Positions 15,691-22,996 are shown, numbered from the stretch's first letter. The stretch: DNA of 23,068 nucleotides from JANXVY01 sp031365425 (GCA_031365425.1 JANLYB010000172.1:1-23068), one strand, 5' to 3'. Numbers and translations: made by a program. Notes: generated from the sequence alone by a model not told the origin.

Positions 15691-15906
15691 ATGTCAACCA
15701 GACAGTCGATTACCCTGTTGTTGAGCGGAATCGTGGGTTCCGTATTGTTCGGAGTTGGCGCGATCCTCGTTCTCACGATCCCTCGCTTAGCAACTCACGC
15801 TGCGGTGCTCTTGCCGTCCGTCATTGTTGTGAGCCTGATGCTGACGCCACTCATCGGCTGGTTTATTGCCCCGCAACTCAGGGCGAAGCGCACTATCGCT
15901 TCGTAG
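15691..15906 (+). CDS. 71-aa two-helix membrane protein
   Basis: Starts at ATG 15691 with TTGGAG seven bases upstream; a longer frame from 15622 overlaps the 34-aa gene and has no such signal. Two hydrophobic segments (about 8-30 and 38-60) flank a short loop 'RLATHAAV', and the tail is basic (APQLRAKRTIAS). It is an integral inner-membrane protein of unknown function, similar in layout to small hypothetical proteins common in Bradyrhizobium and Methylobacterium. It follows the 34-aa gene closely, suggesting a small operon. Confidence 0.6.
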   Translation: MSTRQSITLLLSGIVGSVLFGVGAILVLTIPRLATHAAVLLPSVIVVSLMLTPLIGWFIAPQLRAKRTIAS

Positions 15907-16000
15907 GCCTGGCCGGATTTAGCGCCATAGCGATGAGATTTCTCGATTACCCCTGTCCAGCGTGCGCGACCATGTTCGGAGTAAGGCGACGTCACGCTCC

Positions 16001-16894
16001 CTATTCAGCTTTCGCGATACTACGTTCGTGATGACCGCGGTGGGGTTTATTCGCCGTCGGCAATTCGCGGGCAAAATCGCGTTCCGCCGAGTCACAAAGA
16101 GGATGACCGTAGCCACTCGTGCTCAGAAATCGTCCTCCCTCGGTGGGGTGTGTCGTCGTTCCTGCGCTTCCGAGGGGAATATCAAAAATAATATTATCTG
16201 GCCGCTCGACTGTTCCGTTCACGCCGGCAGGTACCGCATCGAGCCGCAGACGGAAACGCGCGACCCAGGCAACGCGGTGATCTCGGCAGGACGAGTCGCC
16301 ACTGACGCCAATGGCACCCCACAATCGACCTTCATAAGAGTAAAGGGCAAGACCACCGCCAAAGACGTTGACCCCTCCGATTTTTCGGCCAACCAGAGGA
16401 TCAGCCTCCGTCCCGTAGTCATCGGGATCTCCACCATATGCCGCTCCGGTCGAGACGGGGTTGCTTTCTTGCAATCCGAATAAGCTGCCGCCGGGTTGCA
16501 CCGCACTGTAGAGATTGGCGGTCGAAAGTGCGAATTTTGGAAGGCTGAAGGAGTTGGCGGTGCTGGCTTTTTGAGCAGAGATCGCCCGGCTCCCCGGCCA
16601 CTGGTCGCCCCGGCTTTTGCCTGTAAAAGCGACCGCGCAAACGACCCCGTCACGATTGACGACCGTGGCCCACATCTCGTTAGCGCCGCCTTGAAGGCGC
16701 AGGCCACCTGGCTCGTCGTTGGCAAAAATTAAAGCTCGGGACAGTTCGTTATGGCTTGGCAAATGACCACAAGCACGATGACGGTAGAAGCGTTCATACG
16801 TCGGAGCTCGATCTTGATCGTCCGCGCTAGCGTCGTTGCCCGTCAAGACAACCAAACACATGGCTGCGATAAAATTATCGTATGGCTTGATCAC
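16001..16894 (-). CDS. HbpS/GlcG-type heme-binding family protein
   Basis: 297 aa from GTG 16894, chosen because AAGGAG sits seven bases upstream. The N-terminus is moderately hydrophobic (9-20, ending ASADD), possibly a weak signal peptide. The family core is clear: 'LSRALIFANDEPGG', 'MWATVVNRDGVVCAVAF' (74-90), 'DQWPGSRAISAQKASTANSF', 'LYSAVQPGGSLFGLQESNP', 'DPLVGRKIGGVNVFGGGLALY' and 'GAIGVSGDSSC'. HbpS/GlcG (PF03928) proteins bind heme or related cofactors and can be extracellular redox sensors; a specific role is unknown. The last ~70 residues are Ser/Gly/His-rich and extend past the core. It is convergent with the small membrane genes. Confidence 0.8.
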   Translation of the reverse strand: MIKPYDNFIAAMCLVVLTGNDASADDQDRAPTYERFYRHRACGHLPSHNELSRALIFANDEPGGLRLQGGANEMWATVVNRDGVVCAVAFTGKSRGDQWPGSRAISAQKASTANSFSLPKFALSTANLYSAVQPGGSLFGLQESNPVSTGAAYGGDPDDYGTEADPLVGRKIGGVNVFGGGLALYSYEGRLWGAIGVSGDSSCRDHRVAWVARFRLRLDAVPAGVNGTVERPDNIIFDIPLGSAGTTTHPTEGGRFLSTSGYGHPLCDSAERDFARELPTANKPHRGHHERSIAKAE

Positions 16895-17137
16895 GAGAGG
16901 CTCCTTTACGGCATACAAACGACTGGAAGTCGCGTGCGTTTGCGTAAGGTCTGTGGCGTCACCCGATGGAGACGGACTTGGATTCGTGGTGACGAAACGC
17001 CGATCGATGCGGGCAGATCGTCATCGTTGAACTGTCTAAACTAATACTGTCCGAAGACGGACACAATCGACTTTCGTAGCGGATCAAGTAAATGCGATCA
17101 GGGGTCAAGCCGACGAAAGGCGACGCCCCCACGATGC

Positions 17138-17155
17138 AAATGACGTAAATGACGT
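17138..17155. repeat. tandem 9-bp repeat AAATGACGT x2
   Basis: Two head-to-tail copies in the 284-bp gap between the heme-binding gene and the receiver relic. The gap holds no gene. The repeat could be a pair of regulator half-sites or chance. Confidence 0.35.
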
Positions 17156-17178
17156 CGCGCGCGGGAGTTGCTTAGTGG

Positions 17179-17808
17179 CTAGTGTGGTGCCACCGCTGAC
17201 CTCGAACATTTGGCCAAAGCTAGCAGCAACGCTTGGCGCAATTCCGTCTCGTCGTACGGCTTCCGTACGAAAACGCCGGAGCTAAACGCTTCCATGAAGT
17301 CCGAAGAGCTTAGTCCTGATGCAATAACGAAAGGTGTTCCACGAGCGGCGAGGACCTTAACAAGAGGGTCAATACTCGCGTCTGCGAGCGATCCGTCGAG
17401 GACCGCGACATCAAACGAGTTGACCGCAACGAACGCTAAAGCTTATGTGACCCTCGTGGCAGTGCCTGCTATCGTGCACCCAAGCCCCTCCAACACCTCC
17501 TCAAGCGCCCACAAAAGGATTGGTTCGTCCTCGGCTACAAACACTTGAATGCCGGCGAGCGTTGTCGCTTTTACCTGGGGGGCGTCAAGCGAGTAGATTA
17601 ATCCATCAGATGCGTAGTCAAGTTCGGCAGGATGATCGAGGTCCCTGATTGAATTTTGAAGGAGCCGGCTTCCGAAACTGGTACGCTTGGGCTGGGAGAC
17701 AGCCGGACCGCCGTGCTCTTGCCAACGGAATACAAATCGAGGATTACCCGCCGCGGCATTGATCGACCAGTGCAGCGAGATCCCCTGGGTTCGCTCGAAA
17801 TTAGCGCC
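17179..17808 (-). pseudogene. HWE-type histidine kinase tail plus receiver domain, interrupted by a stop codon
   Basis: In one minus-strand frame, 17546-17808 encodes the end of an HWE/HisKA_2-type kinase ATPase domain ('ISLHWSINAAAGNPRFVFRWQEHGGPAV', 'GFGSRLL'-like SFGSRLLQNSI, 'ELDYASDGLIYSLDAP'). A full receiver domain follows: 'VFVAEDEPILLWALEEVLE', phospho-acceptor Asp in AVLDGSL, 'FVIASG' and Lys in VRKPYDE. The only break in the receiver is a TAA at 17443-17445, after ATRVT and before ALAFV, with homology continuing in the same frame to the stop at 17179. The kinase's N-terminal sensor, HWE box and upper ATPase region are missing; similarity begins abruptly near 17805. It is therefore a truncated and nonsense-mutated hybrid kinase or kinase-regulator relic. 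HWE kinases often feed the general stress response. Confidence 0.75.
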
Positions 17809-18001
17809 GCGCCACCTCGGCATAGACCTCGGCAAGAAAATCGGCATTGAGAAGTTCGACAACGAGATCTCTGTATCGTGACTCACTTTCTACAATTTCG
17901 CTTGGTAAATCCAATTCAGCGGCGAATTTTTTTCTCAATATGGGAGAAATTGCTGCCGCAATGCATATAGACCAATGTTCGTCGTCTTTCGCGAAGTGCA
18001 T
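17801..18001 (-). CDS. hypothetical 66-aa protein
   Basis: Frame from ATG 18001 to a stop at 17801. The product is soluble, helical-looking and acidic in the second half ('SRYRDLVVELLNADFLAEVYAEVARR'). The ribosome site is weak. Its stop falls exactly where the kinase relic's similarity begins, so the two probably meet at a recombination junction. The family was not recognised. It may be an intact small gene or a remnant. Confidence 0.35.
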   Translation of the reverse strand: MHFAKDDEHWSICIAAAISPILRKKFAAELDLPSEIVESESRYRDLVVELLNADFLAEVYAEVARR

Positions 18002-18066
18002 ACTTACTAAATCGAGTGCTTGAACTTTTGGGCTCTCGTTTTCGTCCTGCAGACCCTTTGAAAGAG

Positions 18067-18168
18067 TCAGTCGCCGGCGGCACCTTCAAACGTCCACTGC
18101 GTTCGAAGGCCGTTGACTGCAATGCATTTAGCCGGAATATCTTTGGTAGCCCATTTGATGCGCGGCAT
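18067..18168 (-). CDS. possible 33-aa protein with strong ribosome site
   Basis: GAGGAG stands eight bases before the ATG at 18168. The product starts MPRIKWATKDIPAKCIAVNG and ends FEGAAGD; it has a single Cys and no membrane segment. The start signal is the only evidence. It may be the surviving 5' end of a deleted gene near the island's right end. Confidence 0.3.
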   Translation of the reverse strand: MPRIKWATKDIPAKCIAVNGLRTQWTFEGAAGD

Positions 18169-18230
18169 GGCGAGTTCTCCTCAAGCCGACCGTTATACGA
18201 CCATGAGTAACAGCGGAACGGGGTGCCGTC

Positions 18231-18250
18231 GGTTACGCACTGGTTACGCA
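18231..18250. repeat. 9-bp direct repeats next to the right attachment site
   Basis: GGTTACGCA at 18231-18239 and again at 18242-18250, an 11-bp period (one helical turn), about 60 bp inside the island from the att repeat. This placement suits arm-type binding sites of a lost integrase or excisionase. No match was seen near the tRNA end. Confidence 0.35.
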
Positions 18251-18308
18251 AGTTTTGGATTTGCTTTGACGAAGGATGATGTCTCGTGACGTGAGGATTT
18301 GCGTTGTA

Positions 18309-18341
18309 GTCGTGTGGGTTCAAGTCCCACCGTCCGCACCA
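18309..18341 (+). repeat. attachment-site repeat, distal copy (tRNA-Leu 3' end)
   Basis: 33 bases identical to 10730-10762, ending in the encoded CCA. No other part of a tRNA precedes it: upstream sequence (GCGTTGTA) differs from the tRNA variable arm, so it is not a second tRNA gene. It marks the right end of the island. Confidence 0.9.
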
Positions 18342-18399
18342 CTTCAATTTTGCGCGCCGCTATTACCAACAATGCACGCTTTGCGCGTTCGAGGAGCAA

Positions 18400-19200
18400 G
18401 TGAGAGCCGCGATTGAAAACCATATCCGCGACGTGGATGCCTTCTACAGGCCGCTGATTTTGTCGTCGGCCGGACGCTTGAGTGGCGGCGAACGCCTCCT
18501 GACGCAATTCGAGCGGGCCGCCAGCGCGTTTCGCAAACACGGCCGCCGCCAAGTCTCAGGAGTGATCGAGCGGGTCAACGAGTTGGCCGTCCTAAGGCAG
18601 CTACTCCTAGAACCCGGCTTGGCATCGGCTGTCATTGAGTACGAACCGGAAATCGTCGCCGGTCCAAGATTTGATTTCGTCATCCGCCCGCCAGACGGGC
18701 CAACAGTCTTCGTCGAAGTGAAGACGGTCAGCCCGCAAAGCACCAATGACCTCGCGTCGTGGCGGCAGCCTAGGTATCCATCACGTCAGGTTATGCTTGA
18801 TGCCGCCTCGCATGATGCTGGCGAGGCTACGAGCACGCGCCCCTCGTTTGCGGCACACCCGGCGTTCTTGAGATACGCAATACAAACCGAGGCCAAACTC
18901 GCAGCGCATGCCGCGGTTCGACCCGGTCTTGGTGTCCTCGTCTTTTGCGGCGATGGCATCGGCTGGCAACGGCCCGAGCTTGAAGATTTCGTAAGGTCCT
19001 ATCGCCGGGCCAGTAGTCGCATTGATGGTTCATCCGGCGAATTCCGTCCCTTGGATAGTTTCGCCGCGCTTATTCGCCAGCAAGATAGCGTCGATCCTTC
19101 GGAATGGGTAAATTCAGAAAATCGCTATCCCAAAACCCCATACTTTTTAAACCATGCGAGCGCGTCACCCCACGCCTCTACAGCGGCCTCCTTGCGATAG
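18400..19200 (+). CDS. hypothetical protein with PD-(D/E)XK nuclease-like core
   Basis: 266 aa from GTG 18400, with GAGGAG very close upstream. The pattern FDFVI (Asp92), eleven residues, then VFVEVKTV (Glu106, Lys108) matches the D-x(n)-ExK core of the PD-(D/E)XK nuclease fold. A preceding helix 'VIERVNELAVLRQLLLEP' contains Glu61, a candidate extra acidic ligand. A later strand 'GLGVLVFCGDGIGW' fits the core sheet. The biochemical role is unknown; restriction-like or repair nuclease activity is only inference. The frame stays open upstream without a start codon, so N-terminal truncation at the nearby attachment site cannot be excluded. Its 3' end overlaps the convergent hydrolase gene by 76 bp. 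Confidence 0.6.
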   Translation: MRAAIENHIRDVDAFYRPLILSSAGRLSGGERLLTQFERAASAFRKHGRRQVSGVIERVNELAVLRQLLLEPGLASAVIEYEPEIVAGPRFDFVIRPPDGPTVFVEVKTVSPQSTNDLASWRQPRYPSRQVMLDAASHDAGEATSTRPSFAAHPAFLRYAIQTEAKLAAHAAVRPGLGVLVFCGDGIGWQRPELEDFVRSYRRASSRIDGSSGEFRPLDSFAALIRQQDSVDPSEWVNSENRYPKTPYFLNHASASPHASTAASLR

Positions 19201-20018
19201 CTTGGCCGGTAGTCGGCATGGAAGCCGTGTGGCGCGCCAGGGAAAATCTTGAGCTCCGCCGTCTTGCCCGCGCTCGCCAGTAACGTTTTCATCACGCCGA
19301 CCTGTGCCGGTGGAATGCCCGTATCGGCCTCGCCATAAAGCCCCAGCACGGGCGCTTTCATCTCGCCGGCCAATTCAGTCGGGCTCTTCGGCCAAATCGC
19401 CTTCTGCTCTTTTGGATCGACCAGCGAGCCATAGAATGCAACACCAGCTTTCACTGCGGGATTGGTCGCACAATAAACCAAGACCGACCGCCCGCCACGA
19501 CAAAAGCCGATAATCCCCAACCGGTCCGTATCGCCGCCCTGATCCTTCGCCCATTGCACCGTGGCATCGAGATCGGCAATCAATTCCGCATCCGATTTCG
19601 CGTTTACTATCGGCATCAATTTCGGAATTTCGGTAATTGTCGTCAAATCCTGACCGCTGCGGAAATAAGTATCCGGCGCAACGGCAAACGCCCCTGCTTT
19701 CCCCAGCCGCCGTGTGACGTCGCGGATATATTCGTGCAGCCCGAATACTTCCATGCACACCAAAATCACTGGCGGCTTCTGCGTGCCCGATGGCTTGGCG
19801 TAATACAGCGGCATGTCGCCGCCGCTCACCTTGGCTGCACCGGATCCGGCCGTCAGCCCGCTCGTGTCCGTCGTAATAACCTCGGCCCGGACATCTCCCG
19901 CCGCCAGCGTGTATCCAGCCGCCGTTGCTGCCGTCGCCGTCATGAACCCTCTCCGTGAAAACGGTGTCGATTTCGTCAATCCAACAATATCGGAAGATAG
20001 TTCGCGCTCATCGGTCAT
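19125..20018 (-). CDS. dienelactone hydrolase family protein, Tat-exported
   Basis: 297 aa. The start at 20018 has CAGGAG eight bases upstream; the longer frame from 20105 has none. A twin-arginine signal SRRGFM (21-26) and hydrophobic stretch to ~46 predict folded export to the periplasm. The alpha/beta-hydrolase follows: Glu90 in VCMEVFG, nucleophile Cys173 in GFCRGG, Asp232 in YGEADTGIP and His264 in GAPHGFHADY, giving a complete Cys-Asp-His triad as in dienelactone hydrolase. The family splits lactones or esters; the natural substrate is unknown, and genuine chlorocatechol metabolism is not indicated by the neighbours. The gene stands alone, with a small secreted-protein gene 116 bp upstream. 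Confidence 0.88.
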   Translation of the reverse strand: MTDERELSSDIVGLTKSTPFSRRGFMTATAATAAGYTLAAGDVRAEVITTDTSGLTAGSGAAKVSGGDMPLYYAKPSGTQKPPVILVCMEVFGLHEYIRDVTRRLGKAGAFAVAPDTYFRSGQDLTTITEIPKLMPIVNAKSDAELIADLDATVQWAKDQGGDTDRLGIIGFCRGGRSVLVYCATNPAVKAGVAFYGSLVDPKEQKAIWPKSPTELAGEMKAPVLGLYGEADTGIPPAQVGVMKTLLASAGKTAELKIFPGAPHGFHADYRPSYRKEAAVEAWGDALAWFKKYGVLG

Positions 20019-20134
20019 CAAACAAACTCCTGATCCGCAACATTCAACAATGTCATCATAAAAACAATCGCCGAACACGCACCGGCGCTCGACGATTGTT
20101 TCCATATTAAATTCCGCTAGTGATCCCTATCGGA

Positions 20135-20419
20135 TCAGCCATGCCAGCGATGTTCGCGAAGATGCCACCAGCCGCTGCGGCCTCCTTCCGTATGCCAGCC
20201 CCATTCGCGGCCCGGACGAGCCGGACGGCAGACCACCCGACGGTCGCCGCGCATGTGATGCCAGCCGCGATCATCGCGGATGCAGACCGTCGCGACTGTC
20301 GTCACCAGCGAACCAGAAGCGCCAGGCCGTGCCGGCGTCATCGCATTCGCAGAACCCGCAAGTCCGATGAGGCTGGTAACAGCCCCCGCAACGGACAGAA
20401 AAACCATCTTGTTCGTCAT
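20135..20419 (-). CDS. small secreted His/Trp-rich protein
   Basis: 94 aa. AAGGAG lies seven bases before ATG 20419. A Sec signal peptide covers about 1-26 (MTNKMVFLSVAGAVTSLIGL, then SANA). The mature part has two cysteines (in TVCIRDD and VVCRPARP), which could form a disulfide. It ends rich in Trp, His, Arg and Gly ('REWGWHTEGGRSGWWHLREHRWHG'), as in small periplasmic proteins of Rhizobiales. Function unknown; metal binding by the His residues is a guess. A possible EcfG-type promoter lies 30 bp upstream. Confidence 0.7.
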   Translation of the reverse strand: MTNKMVFLSVAGAVTSLIGLAGSANAMTPARPGASGSLVTTVATVCIRDDRGWHHMRGDRRVVCRPARPGREWGWHTEGGRSGWWHLREHRWHG

Positions 20420-20448
20420 TGCTCACTCCTTGTGTTTGCGGAAGACTA

Positions 20449-20474
20449 AACACCCCCAGCCACCACAAAGTTCC
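20449..20474 (-). promoter_or_regulatory. possible EcfG-type promoter, one mismatch
   Basis: On the minus strand GGAAC (20474-20470), 17 bases, then TGTT (20452-20449) instead of CGTT. It is placed about 30 bp before the start of the small secreted protein. The single mismatch makes this tentative. Confidence 0.3.
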
Positions 20475-20604
20475 CGTCTCAATTCCCAGCGGGGTGCCCC
20501 ACTCCTCGCGGAAGCGAGCAACCCAACCCGCAGAATAAACTTCACAAACCACCCCAAGCCCCTTAGCCCAACGAAACCACATCGCCCACGATGAAAGCCC
20601 CTCA

Positions 20605-21741
20605 ATGCAAGACGCCCAAACCCCGACCTTCAGCTACAAGCTGATCCGCCAAGACGGCGGCGCGCGGCTGGGCGAGATCGCAACCCCGCGCGGCATCATC
20701 CACACACCTGCGTTCATGCCTGTTGGAACGGTCGGCACGGTCAAAGCCCTGTACCTCGATCAGGTCCGCGACGCGGGCGCAGACATCATTTTGGGCAACA
20801 CCTACCACCTGATGCTCCGCCCCGGTGCCGAGCGCGTGGCGCGTCTCGGTGGCCTGCATAAGTTCATCGGCTGGAAAGGCCCGATCCTCACCGACAGCGG
20901 CGGCTTCCAGGTCATGAGCCTGTCGAAGATCCGCAAGATTACCAACGATGGCGTGACGTTCCAGTCCCACATCGACGGCTCGCGGCACACGATTTCACCC
21001 GAGCGCTCGATCGAAATCCAATGCCTGCTGGGTGCCGACATCCAGATGCAGTTCGACGAATGCATCGCACTTCCGGCCGAGCGTCCTCAAGTCGAACGCA
21101 CGATGGAACTATCGCTGCGCTGGGCCGAACGCTCCAAGCTCGCACACGAAAAATTCGGACAATCTGGCCAAGCCGTCTTCGCCATCGTCCAGGGCGGGGT
21201 CGACATCCCCCTGCGCCAGCGCTCCGCCCGTGAACTCGTCGATATGAATTTTCCCGGCTACGCGATCGGCGGTCTGGCAGTCGGCGAAGGCCACGACGCG
21301 ATGGTGGCAACTATTGCCGAAACGACACCTTTCTTGCCGGTCGATAAGCCCCGCTATCTGATGGGCGTCGGCACGCCGAAAGACCTGATCGAAGCCGTTG
21401 CCCGCGGCATCGACATGTTCGATTGCGTCATGCCGACCCGCAACGGCCGCCACGGCATGGCTTTCACTTGGAACGGCCCCGTCAACCTGCGCAAAGCCGA
21501 GCATGCCGAGGATATGCGCCCGCTAGATGAATCGAGCTCTTGCCCCGCCACGCGCGACTATTCCCGCGCCTATCTCCACCATCTGATCCGCTCGGGTGAA
21601 TACCTGGGCGCGATGCTGCTCTCCTGGACGAACACTGCATTCTATCAGGACCTGATGGCCCAGATGCGGCTCGCCATCGCTCACGGCCGGTTTGAGGCCT
21701 GGCGCATCGAAACCTTGGCACGCATGGCACCAAAGAATTGA
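20605..21741 (+). CDS. tgt: tRNA-guanine transglycosylase
   Basis: 378 aa, full length. It exchanges guanine 34 of tRNA-Asp, -Asn, -His and -Tyr for preQ1 in queuosine synthesis. Active-site elements are in place: Asp97 in ILTDSGGFQ, Asp151 in MQFDEC, 'FAIVQGGVD', 'AIGGLAVGEG' and nucleophile Asp273 in MFDCVMPTRNGRHG. The usual zinc site CxCxxC plus a later His is changed: positions 311, 313 and 316 are Ser, Cys and Thr (ESSSCPATRDYSRAYLHH), leaving one Cys and His326. Comparable sequences seem usual in Rhizobiales, so this is probably lineage-wide and not a local defect. The start lacks a strong ribosome site. The transporter downstream is convergent with a 9-bp gap. Confidence 0.95.
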   Translation: MQDAQTPTFSYKLIRQDGGARLGEIATPRGIIHTPAFMPVGTVGTVKALYLDQVRDAGADIILGNTYHLMLRPGAERVARLGGLHKFIGWKGPILTDSGGFQVMSLSKIRKITNDGVTFQSHIDGSRHTISPERSIEIQCLLGADIQMQFDECIALPAERPQVERTMELSLRWAERSKLAHEKFGQSGQAVFAIVQGGVDIPLRQRSARELVDMNFPGYAIGGLAVGEGHDAMVATIAETTPFLPVDKPRYLMGVGTPKDLIEAVARGIDMFDCVMPTRNGRHGMAFTWNGPVNLRKAEHAEDMRPLDESSSCPATRDYSRAYLHHLIRSGEYLGAMLLSWTNTAFYQDLMAQMRLAIAHGRFEAWRIETLARMAPKN

Positions 21742-21750
21742 AAGCGAACC

Positions 21751-22689
21751 CTACCGCCGCCAGCCAACCAGCCGCTCGCGATGCACGAGGTACACCCCCG
21801 ACGCGATGATGATGCTGGCTCCCGTCAGCGTCCAAAAATCCGGCGCATCGCCGAACACCATCCACCCGCACGACACCATCGTCAGCAACTGCACATACAG
21901 GAACGGCGACACCGTCGACGCAGGAGCGCGTTTGTAGGCATAAATGAACAGCATATGTCCCGCCCCGCCGAACGCACCGAGCATGGCGAGCAACAGCCAA
22001 GTGAACCCGTCCGCTGGCCAAACCCAATCGCGCAGCGCAAACGGCGTCCCAAAAATGGTGCCGACCATCATCGAATAAAACAGTGTCACATATGGCGTAT
22101 CGATGCTGGACAGGTGCCGCGTCAGCAGCATGAAGAACGCATACGCAAGCATCCCGGAAAACGACACGATCACCGCAAGGGAGATCGGCGTCGAACCCGG
22201 ATGCAGCGCGACCAACACCCCGCAGAACCCAACAGCAACCGCGACCCCGCGCCGCCAGCCGATCCATTCGCCCAACATCGGACCAGCCAAAGCGGCGACC
22301 ACCAGCGGCGCCAGAAACACGATCGTGATCGTTTGATCGAGTCGCAACGTCTGGAGCGCAAAAAAATTGCACACCGTCGTCATCACCATCAGGATTGACC
22401 TGATCGTCTGCAGCCCCAGCCGTTGCGTCCGCAAAAGAGCCGGCACACCGATGATCCCGAAAATCGCGACCATATAGAGTGTCTGACCGACGAATCGCAG
22501 CCAAACGATTTCCGTAAGCGGGATGTGCAGCCGGGTTGCGAGATATTTCGCCACCGTGTCCAGCGCCGAAAACAACGTGACGGCAAGGATCAGCAAGACG
22601 ATAGCGGTCACCGTCGACGCCCGCGCAGCCCTGCTGCTCAATGGCACCGGCGCTGCGGTCATCCCGCGTGGATTGTCGTCCTGCGGCAT
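21751..22689 (-). CDS. DMT-superfamily transporter (EamA type)
   Basis: 312 aa with about ten hydrophobic segments in two homologous EamA halves. The first contains 'FSALDTVAKYLATRLHIPLTEIVWLRF', the second 'GFCGVLVALHPGS' and 'FGGAGHMLFIYAYKRAPASTVSPFLYVQLL', both typical of RhaT/EamA exporters. It is an inner-membrane carrier; the substrate (amino acid, sugar or metabolite) is not predictable. The start at 22689 has AAGGAAA before it. The short N-terminal tail of ~25 residues is cytoplasmic. It is monocistronic: tgt lies convergent on one side and a 232-bp gap before tRNA-Lys on the other, in which no gene was seen. Confidence 0.88.
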   Translation of the reverse strand: MPQDDNPRGMTAAPVPLSSRAARASTVTAIVLLILAVTLFSALDTVAKYLATRLHIPLTEIVWLRFVGQTLYMVAIFGIIGVPALLRTQRLGLQTIRSILMVMTTVCNFFALQTLRLDQTITIVFLAPLVVAALAGPMLGEWIGWRRGVAVAVGFCGVLVALHPGSTPISLAVIVSFSGMLAYAFFMLLTRHLSSIDTPYVTLFYSMMVGTIFGTPFALRDWVWPADGFTWLLLAMLGAFGGAGHMLFIYAYKRAPASTVSPFLYVQLLTMVSCGWMVFGDAPDFWTLTGASIIIASGVYLVHRERLVGWRR

Positions 22690-22921
22690 GGTTTCCTTAG
22701 TATTCGGAGAGGAGATTGCCCGTGTTCAAGAAACAATAGGCTCTACGACGCTCCTAGCGCACCCTTCCATAGAGCGCGAGTGCCAAGATAACATGCAAGT
22801 CATGCATAATTGTACACAATGCTGTCCTAAAGGAAGTTCTTCCGCAAAAACGCCAACGGGTCACACCAGAATTGCTTGACCCGTCGGCAACGAGCCCCTA
22901 GACGGAGTGCTCCCTTGCGTA

Positions 22922-22996
22922 GGGCCCGTAGCTCAGCGGTAGAGCATCTGACTTTTAATCAGAGGGTCGTGGGTTCGAATCCCGCCGGGCTCACCA
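22922..22996 (+). tRNA. tRNA-Lys (anticodon UUU)
   Basis: 75 bases including encoded CCA. Acceptor GGGCCCG pairs with CGGGCTC (one G-U), the anticodon stem TCTGA/TCAGA holds loop CTTTTAA with anticodon TTT at 22954-22956, and the T-arm contains GGTTCGAATCC. The 72 bases that follow to the window end hold two copies of GGGGTTTC (23044-23051 and 23055-23062), but no gene can be called there. Confidence 0.97.

Larger units (their letters stand above)
10730..18341. mobile_element. tRNA-Leu-integrated genomic island, integrase lost
   Basis: Two perfect 33-bp direct repeats bound the interval: the 3' end of the tRNA-Leu gene (10730-10762) and an isolated copy (18309-18341). Identity stops exactly at both ends of these copies. 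This is how tyrosine-recombinase elements sit in tRNA genes. The span from copy to copy is 7579 bp. No integrase, excisionase, relaxase or phage gene was found in any frame, so the element is probably a fixed remnant that cannot move by itself. Cargo is listed separately: four gene scraps, one caspase-Bug fusion, a DUF1236 protein, small membrane proteins and a heme-binding protein. Most flank genes look like conserved core functions, in contrast to the cargo. Confidence 0.85.

Noticed and set aside
18309..18341. a second tRNA-Leu gene
   Set aside because: Only the T-arm and acceptor 3' strand are present; no 5' acceptor, D-arm or anticodon stem precedes them. It is an attachment-site copy.
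10730..18341. CRISPR array, toxin-antitoxin pair or restriction system within the island
   Set aside because: No regularly spaced repeats, no overlapping small toxin/antitoxin gene pair and no methyltransferase motif were seen.
17916..18347. 143-aa minus-strand frame starting MKWCGRWDLNPHDY
   Set aside because: Its first residues are the reverse translation of the tRNA-Leu 3' end, a well-known false gene type next to tRNAs; the rest has no domain.
21482..22504. 340-aa minus-strand frame overlapping the EamA transporter and tgt
   Set aside because: Out-of-frame shadow of the EamA gene; rich in Cys, Arg and Gly with no transmembrane pattern.
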